Source: Pedobacter cryophilus (GTDB lineage Bacteria; Bacteroidota; Bacteroidia; Sphingobacteriales; Sphingobacteriaceae). Taken from it: a DNA stretch of 64,000 nucleotides. Positions 8,579 to 15,974 of this stretch are shown here, piece after piece. A program made the position numbers and the translations under genes. The notes beneath the pieces are model-generated. The model was not told the origin of the DNA. It saw nothing but the letters and a program-made list of their open reading frames with translations, and made no database searches. The stretch is taken from NCBI RefSeq assembly GCF_005116455.1, contig NZ_SWBP01000001.1, positions 868,001-932,000 on the forward strand, in the 5' to 3' direction. How positions within the stretch are numbered: position 1 is the first letter of the stretch; every line of letters begins with the position of its first letter.

Positions 8579-9577
8579 CTAAAAGTTAATTTCCTCGGTA
8601 TGATAAACAGGAGTTTCTATTCCTTTTAGTTGAATTTTAATGGAAAGTTTATTTCCAATATTACTAAATTCCATTAAACCGTAATGTTTTTGATTAACTA
8701 ATGGACCAACCCTGTATGGGTTAGCTTCGCCGTTATTATTGGTTGCCGAATGTGTTAATCCGCTTGAGGTTACATCGTAGAGAGGAAAATTTAATCCTTT
8801 AACTTCCATTTTAGAGAATTCGCCAATGTGTCTGTCACCACTTAATAAAATTGCTCCTTTTATTTTAGTCTTTACTAAAAGTTCTAACAATCTTTTCCTT
8901 GCAGCAGGGAAATTAGCCCATTTCTCATACGGGTGTTCGACAGATAAAATTTGAATACCAGAACCAATAATGTAAGCATCAGCTTTGCTTTTCAATTCCT
9001 TTTTTAACCATTTCCATTGCGCTTTACCTAAAATATCTCCATTTATGTTTGGGACATAATTTTTATCAGCATCTTTCATTAAAGTATCACGGTGATAACG
9101 GGCATCCAATAATATTACTTTTACAGTTTTTGAACCTACTTGATAGGTATTTGCAGAATATAAACCTTCGATTTTCCGTAATGGACTTTCTTTAGAAACA
9201 TTTAAGAAATCTAATGCCAATTGTTGACTTTCCTTTTTGTGCGGATAACCAATACCCGCATCGTTTCGGCCATAATCATGGTCATCCCATGTACCTATAA
9301 CTTTGGTAATTGCGGCAAATTTTTTGTAACCTTCGTTGTTTAATTGTATATCGTATTTTCCTTTTAATACGGTCATATCATCGGTGTCACCATAAATATT
9401 ATCCCCTAACCATAACCAAAGATTCGGTTTGTCTTTTCCAATAACATCCCACATAGGTTGAGGTAAATTTTGGCGATTACAAGAGCCAAAGGCAATAGAA
9501 AAAGTATTGTTTTGCTGTGCTGATGTATTTAGCACAAAAAGAAATAAAATGGCAATAGTTAAAATACGTTTCATCAT
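8579..9577 (-). CDS. PhoD-like phosphatase, secreted
   Basis: Predicted metal-dependent phosphodiesterase or phosphatase of the PhoD-like class. A signal peptide (LTIAILFLFVLNTSAQ) opens it. Metal-ligand motifs are FGSCNRQ (about residue 31), LWLGDNIYGD (about 55), WDDHDYGRND (about 97) and the late ILLSGDRHIGE (about 245). Length 332 fits the shorter alkaline-phosphatase-D-like proteins of Bacteroidota. Two ATG codons are adjacent at the start; either could be used. It stands alone, converging on rng. Substrate is not evident. Confidence 0.88.
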   Translation of the reverse strand: MMKRILTIAILFLFVLNTSAQQNNTFSIAFGSCNRQNLPQPMWDVIGKDKPNLWLWLGDNIYGDTDDMTVLKGKYDIQLNNEGYKKFAAITKVIGTWDDHDYGRNDAGIGYPHKKESQQLALDFLNVSKESPLRKIEGLYSANTYQVGSKTVKVILLDARYHRDTLMKDADKNYVPNINGDILGKAQWKWLKKELKSKADAYIIGSGIQILSVEHPYEKWANFPAARKRLLELLVKTKIKGAILLSGDRHIGEFSKMEVKGLNFPLYDVTSSGLTHSATNNNGEANPYRVGPLVNQKHYGLMEFSNIGNKLSIKIQLKGIETPVYHTEEINF

Positions 9578-9714
9578 GTTATTATTTTGAGAAGCAATAT
9601 TGCGATTATATTGTTAGCTGTAGGTTAAGTCTATTTAATATTCTTGATGATTTGCTATAATAAATTTATTAAAATTCAAGTTGCAAAGGATGTTCTATTA
9701 AAGAAAGCAATTTC

Positions 9715-9760
9715 AGATTTGTTACCTCTTTAATAAAGCAGCAAGACAATTGACAAATCT
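9715..9760. repeat. 46-bp hairpin element, copy 1 (degenerate)
   Basis: Starts agatttgt and ends acaaatct, with exactly 46 bases between outer ends, the same length and ends as the copy at 29375-29420. Inner stem pairing is partly decayed here. Confidence 0.6.
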
Positions 9761-9802
9761 TCATTCAACTTTACTTTTCAAAACTTCCAAATAATTTTTA
9801 AT

Positions 9803-9835
9803 AAAAAAAAGCCCAACCAAATGGTCAGGCTTTTA
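9803..9835 (-). terminator. Terminator copy accompanying the aspS relic
   Basis: On the minus strand a 10-bp stem with two G-T pairs (aagcctgacc / ggttgggctt) and an attt loop is followed by T residues. The hairpin is identical to the one after the intact aspS at 12206-12236. It now ends the WG-repeat gene's transcript. Confidence 0.75.
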
Positions 9836-9873
9836 ATCTTGAATCTTGATACTTTACTCTTGATACTTAATAT

Positions 9874-9983
9874 CTAAACCGTCGTTTCAATATATAATTC
9901 TTTCTTCTGCTTATCATCAATATTAGATGGCGAATCAATCATTACATCGCGGCCCGAGTTGTTTTTAGGGAAAGCAATTACAT
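9874..9983 (-). pseudogene. aspS: 3'-terminal relic of an aspartyl-tRNA synthetase gene
   Basis: On the minus strand this reads [20 protein letters not shown], then [15 protein letters not shown] and a stop: the last 35 residues of AspRS, with one change (Asn for Thr) from the intact aspS at 12287. Over these 105 bases eight positions differ and seven are synonymous, so the copy diverged while still under protein-level selection. Similarity stops abruptly at 9983. The relic and its terminator form a direct repeat with the end of aspS, enclosing the WG-repeat gene. Confidence 0.88.
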
Positions 9984-10019
9984 TTTATCAATTAACCAAA
10001 TTTCATTTCCTAAGGTCCC

Positions 10020-12044
10020 TTAATTAAGTTTTAATTTTTTTCCATTATAATCAAATAAGTAAAACTTATTATCTAGCAAAAAATATATCATCCCAATTTC
10101 TGGGCTTTTTGGCCTTTCTCTTATGATTTGAAAAATTTTATTTCCATATTTCTTAATCGCCCAACTCCTAGTTTCAACATCATTCAATCCGATTATAAAA
10201 AAATCAGCTTCTTGGCATTTTTCATCATATTTTATTTCTACAATTTCTTTACCTGTTTTGTCTATTAAGCCCCATTTACTGTTTAATTGAACCAAAAATC
10301 CAGTTGGTGTTCTCTCAATGTTATCGTATTTGTTTTCAAAAATCTCTTTGCCAGATTTATCCAAAACACTCCACTTACCGTTTAGTTGAGCCAAAAATCT
10401 ATCATCAATATGGGCTAATTCAAATTTTATTTCATCGTACTTCATTTCCAATACAGCCTTACCTGTTTTATCTATCACTCCCCACTTACCATTGGTTTTT
10501 ACTCGAGCAAAATTATCTGAAAAAAGATCCGCTTCATCATATTTTATAGGGATTACGATTTTACCTGTTTTATCAAGGAAGCCAAATTTGTTACTTAATT
10601 TCACTTTAACTAAACCACTAGCCTCATAAGGCTCACTTTCATATTCAATCGGTATGATTACATCTCCTTTTTTATTAATCATACCCCACTTCCCGTTTAA
10701 AGATACAGCCGCCACTTCGTTAATAAAGGGGGTAAATTTATCATAACCTGTTGGAGATATTATTTTACTTGAACCCACCATTTTACCACGGGCATCAATA
10801 GTGAATTGTTCATGATCTTTGTTTACTAATGCAATGGGCGATCTAAGTCTGAGTAGTGTATGCCCATCCTCCGGTATTTTTCCTGGATAATTGGGTGCAG
10901 GAATGTTAAAGCTGGTGACAATTTCATCAAATTGAAAATCTATCAATATAGCACCATTTTTATCAAGAAAACCCCAGTATTTACCTTTCTTCATCGCAAA
11001 ATACCCGTTAGATTCTGCTTTGTAATCATCGTACAATAAAGGTATCACAGCATATCCAAGCGTGTTTATATAGCCAACTTTTCCTTTTTGGGATACCAAG
11101 GCTAATCCGTCTTTAAAAAAAGATACGCGGTCATATTTTAATGCGATAACGACTTTCCCGTTTGGATCAATAAAACCTGATTTGCCATTCAGGATTACCT
11201 TAGCCAGACCATTATAAAAGACCGATGCATCATCATAAATCAAAGGAATCACCAGTTTTCCGCTAGCATTAATGTAACCAGATTTTCCTTTCATCTTTAC
11301 TGGCGCAAGTCCATTGCCGAAAGCATCGGCAGAGTCATATTTGGCTGGAATAACCATTTTTCCACTTTTATCAATAAACCCCCACAATTTACCTGTTTTT
11401 ACACTTGCTAGTCCTTCGCTAAACTGATGGATATCATTATATTCCCTCCCAAATTCGGTTCCTGCTATGTCCACAAATATCTTTTTACCCATTCTGGTTA
11501 CCATGGCAATACCTCCGTTGACCTCACTATTTAAATCATCATATTTAATAGATATCACTACTTTCCCGGCCTGATCTACAAAGCCCCAATAACCAAATTT
11601 TTTAACTCCAAAGTAGCTTGGAGTACTAAATTTCAACCCATCATATGCTAACGATAATACGATGTCATCGTCACTGTTCAAATACCCCCAATTGTAATTA
11701 AACCTTGATTGAACCATTCTTAAATTTCCATTGAGCTCGCCTAAAAATCCCAATTCGTAAACAACCAATCTTCTTTTAGCATCTGCCAATTCCTTTAGTT
11801 GACTGCTAGATGCGGGAGCAACATATCGTCGAGTTGTGGCAGCTTCCGTAGTGCTTGGGGAAGATTTAGGGGTGACAAATGGTTTGTTTTGTTTATTCCT
11901 AGCTTCCTCAGCGGCCTTGTCTGAACTTGTTCTCACCCCGTTTTTATCGTAAGCAGGTACATATTGAGCATTTATTTGTTGAACAGTTATTGTCGAGATT
12001 GATATTAAGGCGATAAAAAACCTTTTGACTGACAAATTTTTCAT
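10020..12044 (-). CDS. Secreted WG-repeat protein
   Basis: A signal peptide (FFIALISISTITVQQINAQ) is followed by a short Ser/Thr/Pro-rich linker and about a dozen repeats of the WG type, for example WGFIDKSGKMVIPAKYD and WGVIDKTGKAVLEMKYD, which should fold as a beta-rich binding scaffold in the periplasm or on the surface. No catalytic motif was recognised. It is 674 residues long. The gene is single and flanked by two copies of the aspS 3' end with its terminator, so it was probably inserted, or left between, during a recombination event at aspS. Confidence 0.88.
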   Translation of the reverse strand: MKNLSVKRFFIALISISTITVQQINAQYVPAYDKNGVRTSSDKAAEEARNKQNKPFVTPKSSPSTTEAATTRRYVAPASSSQLKELADAKRRLVVYELGFLGELNGNLRMVQSRFNYNWGYLNSDDDIVLSLAYDGLKFSTPSYFGVKKFGYWGFVDQAGKVVISIKYDDLNSEVNGGIAMVTRMGKKIFVDIAGTEFGREYNDIHQFSEGLASVKTGKLWGFIDKSGKMVIPAKYDSADAFGNGLAPVKMKGKSGYINASGKLVIPLIYDDASVFYNGLAKVILNGKSGFIDPNGKVVIALKYDRVSFFKDGLALVSQKGKVGYINTLGYAVIPLLYDDYKAESNGYFAMKKGKYWGFLDKNGAILIDFQFDEIVTSFNIPAPNYPGKIPEDGHTLLRLRSPIALVNKDHEQFTIDARGKMVGSSKIISPTGYDKFTPFINEVAAVSLNGKWGMINKKGDVIIPIEYESEPYEASGLVKVKLSNKFGFLDKTGKIVIPIKYDEADLFSDNFARVKTNGKWGVIDKTGKAVLEMKYDEIKFELAHIDDRFLAQLNGKWSVLDKSGKEIFENKYDNIERTPTGFLVQLNSKWGLIDKTGKEIVEIKYDEKCQEADFFIIGLNDVETRSWAIKKYGNKIFQIIRERPKSPEIGMIYFLLDNKFYLFDYNGKKLKLN

Positions 12045-12205
12045 GGTTTATGCGCTTTTTTAAAAAATTATAATATTAAGCAATATAAATAAATCCTGAC
12101 TAAGTTTATTTTGGTGCTGCTTAAATAAAGTAACTTTTTTCAAGGATAAAGCCCTCAACTTCCTGCTTTTTGCACATTTCCTCCAAAATCATTTCTTTTC
12201 TAAAC

Positions 12206-12236
12206 ACAAAAAAGCCCAACCAAATGGTCAGGCTTT
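12206..12236 (-). terminator. Rho-independent terminator of aspS
   Basis: Same hairpin as at 9803-9835: stem aagcctgacc / ggttgggctt with two G-T pairs, followed on the minus strand by a T run, about 50 bases after the aspS stop. Confidence 0.8.
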
Positions 12237-12286
12237 TAATCTTAAAATGAACAATGCAAATCATCTTGCATCTTGATACTTAATAT

Positions 12287-14071
12287 CTAAACCGTTGTCT
12301 CAATATATAACTCCTTCTTCTGCTTATCATCAATAGTAGATGGTGAATCAATCATTACATCACGGCCCGAGTTATTTTTAGGGAAAGCAATTACATCTCT
12401 AATGGTATCTAAGCCGGCTAAAATAGAAACCAATCTATCAAAACCGAAAGCGATTCCACCATGCGGAGGTGCGCCATATTCAAAAGCTTCTAATAAGAAA
12501 CCGAATTGTTTTTGAGCTTCTTCTGGCGTAAAACCTAAATGCTTAAACATAATAGATTGTAATTTTCTATCGTGAATACGGATAGAACCACCACCAATCT
12601 CGGTTCCATTAATTACCAAATCATAAGCGTTTGCTCTTACATCACCTGGGTGAGTATCTAACAAAGCAATATCTTCTGGTTTTGGCGAAGTAAATGGATG
12701 GTGCATAGCGTGGTAGCGCTCAGTTTCTTCATCCCACTCTAATAAAGGGAAATCTATCACCCAAAGTGGCGCAAATTTATTTTTATCGCGTAAACCCAAA
12801 CGGTTACCCATTTCTAAACGTAATTCATTTAATTGCTTACGGGCTCTATCTTTTGCTCCTGCTAAAACTAAAACTAAATCCCCTGGCTCTGTTGCAAACG
12901 CTGCCGACCATTTTTTTAGTTGTTCTTCATCATAAAACTTATCCACAGATGATTTTAAAGTTCCGTCTTCGTTATGACGCATGTAGATTAAACCAGTTGC
13001 GCCAATTTGTGGTCTTTTTATAAAATCTGTTAGCTCATCTAATTGCTTACGAGTATAATGTGCTGCTCCTTTTGCATTAATACCTACTACAAATTCAGCG
13101 TTATCAAAAACCGGAAATACAGCCTCACCCCCGCCTCTCCAAAGGAGAGGAGCCTCGTCTACTGGCAAAGTTGAATTCTTCAGCTCAACAAACTGCATCC
13201 CAAAACGGATATCAGGTTTATCAGACCCGTATAAACGCATCGCATCAGCATAATCCATTCTTGGGAAATCCTCAAATTCCAAGCCTTTCACATTTTTAAA
13301 CATGTGACGAGTTAAGCCTTCAAACATATTTAAAATATCTTCTTGCTCAATAAAAGCCATTTCGCAATCAATTTGCGTAAACTCAGGCTGTCTGTCGGCT
13401 CTTAAATCTTCATCTCTAAAGCATTTTACAATTTGGAAATAACGGTCAAAACCGCTTACCATTAACAATTGCTTAAACGTTTGTGGCGATTGTGGCAAAG
13501 CATAAAACTCACCAGGATTCATTCTGCTGGGTACCACAAAGTCTCTGGCACCTTCTGGAGTAGACTTAATTAAAACCGGAGTTTCTACTTCTAAAAAGCC
13601 CTCAGCATCTAAATATTTTCTAATTTCTTGCGCCATTTTATGACGAAGAATTAAGTTATTTCTAACCGGATTACGACGTAAATCTAAATAACGGTATCTC
13701 ATACGCAGCTCATCACCGCCGTCAGTTTCGTCTTCAATCATAAACGGAGGCAATTTAGCCACGTTTAAAATCTCTAAGTCAGAAACCTTAATTTCAATAT
13801 CACCAGTCGCTATTTTTGGGTTTTTGTTAGAACGTTCTAACACCGTTCCTTTCACTTTTATCACAAACTCACGACCTAAATCTTTCACCTTGGTACGTAA
13901 ATCATCCGCATCATCGGTATTTACCACCAATTGTGTAATTCCGTAACGGTCACGCATATCAATAAAAGTAGTTCCGCCTAAATCTCTTGATTTTTGTACC
14001 CAACCGCTCAATATCACTTCCTGACCTAAGTTTCCGATGGTTAATTCACCACAAGTATGTGTTCTGTGCAT
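12287..14071 (-). CDS. aspS: Aspartate-tRNA ligase
   Basis: Charges tRNA-Asp with aspartate. The N-terminal OB anticodon-binding domain (about residues 1-105) is followed by the class II catalytic core: motif 2 in [18 protein letters not shown] (218-235) and motif 3 in [12 protein letters not shown] near the C-terminus, with the bacterial GAD insertion between. At residues 306-317 the segment [12 protein letters not shown] is encoded by a GC-rich palindrome and looks like an in-frame insertion at the edge of the GAD domain. The gene is otherwise intact (594 residues) and presumably essential, so the insertion is tolerated. Its 3' end is duplicated at 9803-9983. Confidence 0.97.
   Translation of the reverse strand: MHRTHTCGELTIGNLGQEVILSGWVQKSRDLGGTTFIDMRDRYGITQLVVNTDDADDLRTKVKDLGREFVIKVKGTVLERSNKNPKIATGDIEIKVSDLEILNVAKLPPFMIEDETDGGDELRMRYRYLDLRRNPVRNNLILRHKMAQEIRKYLDAEGFLEVETPVLIKSTPEGARDFVVPSRMNPGEFYALPQSPQTFKQLLMVSGFDRYFQIVKCFRDEDLRADRQPEFTQIDCEMAFIEQEDILNMFEGLTRHMFKNVKGLEFEDFPRMDYADAMRLYGSDKPDIRFGMQFVELKNSTLPVDEAPLLWRGGGEAVFPVFDNAEFVVGINAKGAAHYTRKQLDELTDFIKRPQIGATGLIYMRHNEDGTLKSSVDKFYDEEQLKKWSAAFATEPGDLVLVLAGAKDRARKQLNELRLEMGNRLGLRDKNKFAPLWVIDFPLLEWDEETERYHAMHHPFTSPKPEDIALLDTHPGDVRANAYDLVINGTEIGGGSIRIHDRKLQSIMFKHLGFTPEEAQKQFGFLLEAFEYGAPPHGGIAFGFDRLVSILAGLDTIRDVIAFPKNNSGRDVMIDSPSTIDDKQKKELYIETTV
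13121..13156. repeat. GC-rich palindromic element inserted in frame in aspS
   Basis: The core is a perfect 7-bp inverted repeat cctctcc-aaa-ggagagg (13134-13150), flanked by agcctc on the right and a matching gcctc on the left. The GC content is far above that of the rest of aspS. Its minus-strand reading gives LLWRGGG, typical of translated Bacteroidota intergenic palindromes. Its 36 bases keep the frame. Confidence 0.7.
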
Positions 14072-14359
14072 TTCTTTTGATTTTGTAATTGGCTACGAAT
14101 ATAAGTTTAAATATATTTTTAGGGAAGTTTATTGTCTTTTTGGTCGGTTTTACGATACATAAAAAGCCATTTATTTTTTTTAGAAAAGCAAACGCTGTGT
14201 TTCATAGCTTCTGATAGTCAGGTTTTACTTCTACGCCACAAAGCATTAAGCTCAAATGCCGTTATCTGCTTCACTTGGCTTTATGATGAAATTAAACTCC
14301 AAATAATCAGTATTTTAAGTTAAAGTGTGAATAATTTTTCTTTTAATTATGCTTATTTA
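14072..14359. other. Intergenic region between aspS and a lipoprotein gene
   Basis: The region separates two divergent genes and must hold the aspS promoter. No RNA gene, repeat or supported reading frame was found; a 63-codon frame at 14132 lacks any family resemblance. Confidence 0.5.
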
Positions 14360-14376
14360 ATAAGTTTGAAACTTAT
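14360..14376 (+). promoter_or_regulatory. Promoter -7 box inside a perfect palindrome
   Basis: The 17-bp palindrome ataagttt-g-aaacttat contains taagtttg, a perfect match to the -7 consensus TAnnTTTG, 20 bases before the start codon of the lipoprotein gene. A partial tttc -33 box lies 20 bases upstream. A dimeric repressor bound here would block the promoter (inference). Confidence 0.5.
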
Positions 14377-14387
14377 AAAAATCTTAA

Positions 14388-15065
14388 ATGAAACTTAAAA
14401 TTATTACCATTTCAGCCTTTTTAGGCTTCGTTTTGTTTGTTTCTTCATGTTCATTTAAAATGAAGGCAAAAAATTTACCTGCTGGATTACCTGATTATAC
14501 TGCCTATAATAACGGTGATACGGTATTTACTGACGGCAGTATAAAAAAAGCAATTGAACCTATTAAAGTAGAAAAAAAAGAAGTTTCTGAAGTTAAAAAG
14601 GGACAATCATTTACAGTATTTAGTGAGGGCACTTCTTACCAAGGAAGTTATTACGGTAAACTTAATGTGTTTACTGAATATGGAGGAAGACAATATACAG
14701 GGATGCAATATAACTCGCCAACCGGAAATAGTATGGGTCCAAGTTATCAAAGCACTTACAATTACTACATCCAAAAAAGAGGACAGAATGAAGTCTATAA
14801 ATTTTCCTTAAATCAGTTAAAAGAATTAATTACTGATAATCCTTTAGCTTTTAGAAAAGCTAGCGCAGCAAAAATTTATAGTAAAATTGCGATTCCATCA
14901 GTTTTAATCGCAATTACTGGAATAACCGCGGGAGTTTTTTTAAAAGAAGGACCAATTAAATCTATAGCGGGTACAGCAGGATTAATAGCACTTCCTCTTT
15001 ATATTATTACTTTACCAATTGCATCTGCTAAATCTAAAAATGCTATTAAAGTTTACAATCGTTAA
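14388..15065 (+). CDS. Lipoprotein of unknown function
   Basis: A lipoprotein signal with lipobox FVSSCS places the acylated Cys at residue 21. The middle (residues 60-140) is rich in Tyr, Gly and Ser; two hydrophobic stretches follow at about residues 165-183 and 192-212, which is unusual for a lipoprotein and suggests a two-helix hairpin in the membrane. No known family was recognised. A short hydrophilic gene follows 57 bases later. Start chosen at the ATG that opens the signal sequence, just after a candidate promoter. Confidence 0.75.
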   Translation: MKLKIITISAFLGFVLFVSSCSFKMKAKNLPAGLPDYTAYNNGDTVFTDGSIKKAIEPIKVEKKEVSEVKKGQSFTVFSEGTSYQGSYYGKLNVFTEYGGRQYTGMQYNSPTGNSMGPSYQSTYNYYIQKRGQNEVYKFSLNQLKELITDNPLAFRKASAAKIYSKIAIPSVLIAITGITAGVFLKEGPIKSIAGTAGLIALPLYIITLPIASAKSKNAIKVYNR

Positions 15066-15122
15066 TAAAAACTCTTTGGATAGGTTATTGCTTTCCCTAT
15101 GTTGTAATCACTTAAATAAAAG

Positions 15123-15281
15123 ATGATGAAAACGAAAGAAAAAAATCCAATTCCAGAAACAGATCAACAAGGAAAAACAAAATCAGATAGAGCGCATATT
15201 GACCCATTAGAGAAAAAGGCATTTAATATTCCTAACTCGGGCGGGCAAACCGGAAAAAACACTAACAAAAAAGATGAATAA
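15123..15281 (+). CDS. Small hydrophilic protein of unknown function
   Basis: A 52-residue reading frame (MMKTKEKNPIPETDQQGKTK and onward) that is strongly charged, lacks hydrophobic segments and is probably disordered. It follows the lipoprotein gene by 57 bases and ends 10 bases before a good terminator hairpin, which supports it being a real final gene of a short transcript. No family recognised. Confidence 0.55.
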   Translation: MMKTKEKNPIPETDQQGKTKSDRAHIDPLEKKAFNIPNSGGQTGKNTNKKDE

Positions 15282-15291
15282 TAATAATTAA

Positions 15292-15326
15292 AAAACTCTC
15301 TATGTTACCAAACACAGAGGGTTTTT
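15292..15326 (+). terminator. Rho-independent terminator
   Basis: Stem aaaactctctatgtt pairs with aacacagagggtttt, with one mismatch and one G-T pair; T residues follow. It ends the lipoprotein/small-protein transcript. Confidence 0.75.
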
Positions 15327-15423
15327 GCTTAAAGGGTTTGTTAAATTAATAACTAGAATTTATAATTATCCAATATTATTTCAAATGCTTTAAAATGAAT
15401 GGAAATTTTTTCATACAATAGTT

Positions 15424-15431
15424 TATTTTTG
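15424..15431 (+). promoter_or_regulatory. Candidate -7 box of clpS
   Basis: The sequence tatttttg matches TAnnTTTG. Transcription would begin near 15437, which favours the ATG at 15448 as the clpS start. No TTTG was found at the -33 position. Confidence 0.45.
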
Positions 15432-15447
15432 CCTGATGATGAAGCAC

Positions 15448-15732
15448 ATGGCAGATACACAAACTAAAGAAGAAACTTTTACGCTTGATGAAATTTTAAG
15501 TTCTTTAAAGGTGATACACCGCTTAATTTTATGGAATGACGAAGTGAATAGTTTTGACCATGTGATATATTGCCTGATGAAATATTTAGATTACTCTGAA
15601 AATCAATCTGAGAAAATAGCCTGGAAAGTACATAACGAAGGTAAATGTGCTGTTTTAGAAGGTTCTTTTACCGAAATGGAGGTTTACCGTAAGATTTTGC
15701 AACAAGAAGGTCTTACCGTTTCTGTTGATTAA
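15448..15732 (+). CDS. clpS: ATP-dependent Clp protease adaptor ClpS
   Basis: ClpS delivers substrates with N-degrons to the ClpAP-type protease. The core LILWNDEVNSFDHVIYCLMK contains the Asn-Asp pair that binds the N-terminal residue, and KIAWKVHNEGKCAVLEG forms the second half of the fold. The N-terminal extension is polar. ATG codons at 15436, 15439 and 15448 are all possible; 15448 is preferred because a -7 box ends at 15431 and the protein then begins MADTQTKEE, as is usual in related bacteria (from memory). Confidence 0.9.
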   Translation: MADTQTKEETFTLDEILSSLKVIHRLILWNDEVNSFDHVIYCLMKYLDYSENQSEKIAWKVHNEGKCAVLEGSFTEMEVYRKILQQEGLTVSVD

Positions 15733-15974
15733 TATTATAAATTTTCTACTCTTATAGTCATCATTTTAAACTTCTTGAGTTAGGTTTTTCTTATCTCAAA
15801 CCTTTGTTTTTTCTGACTCTCTTTAACGCCAAAACGCCACTGATTTTCTAGGTAGAATCCATCAAATTATGTGTTTACATCATGTTTTTTACTGTAATAA
15901 TGTGGTTACTATCATAGTTTATATGAAACACCAAGCCACCTTTGTAGTTTAGAATTAGAAATTATACTACAGTT

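Larger units (their letters stand above)
9578..10019. other. Intergenic region with a 46-bp hairpin and an aspS relic
   Basis: This gap contains no intact gene. It holds one copy of a 46-bp hairpin element, a terminator identical in core sequence to that of aspS, and a 35-codon relic of the aspS 3' end. These parts are listed separately. Confidence 0.7.

Noticed and set aside
10020-12044. Regular repeats that might be read as a CRISPR array
   Set aside because: The periodicity comes from WG protein repeats in an open frame; repeat units are diverged at the DNA level and there are no constant repeats with unique spacers or cas genes.
14132-14323. A 63-codon frame between aspS and the lipoprotein gene
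   Set aside because: No initiation context, composition unlike neighbours and no family resemblance; it overlaps the region expected to hold the aspS promoter.
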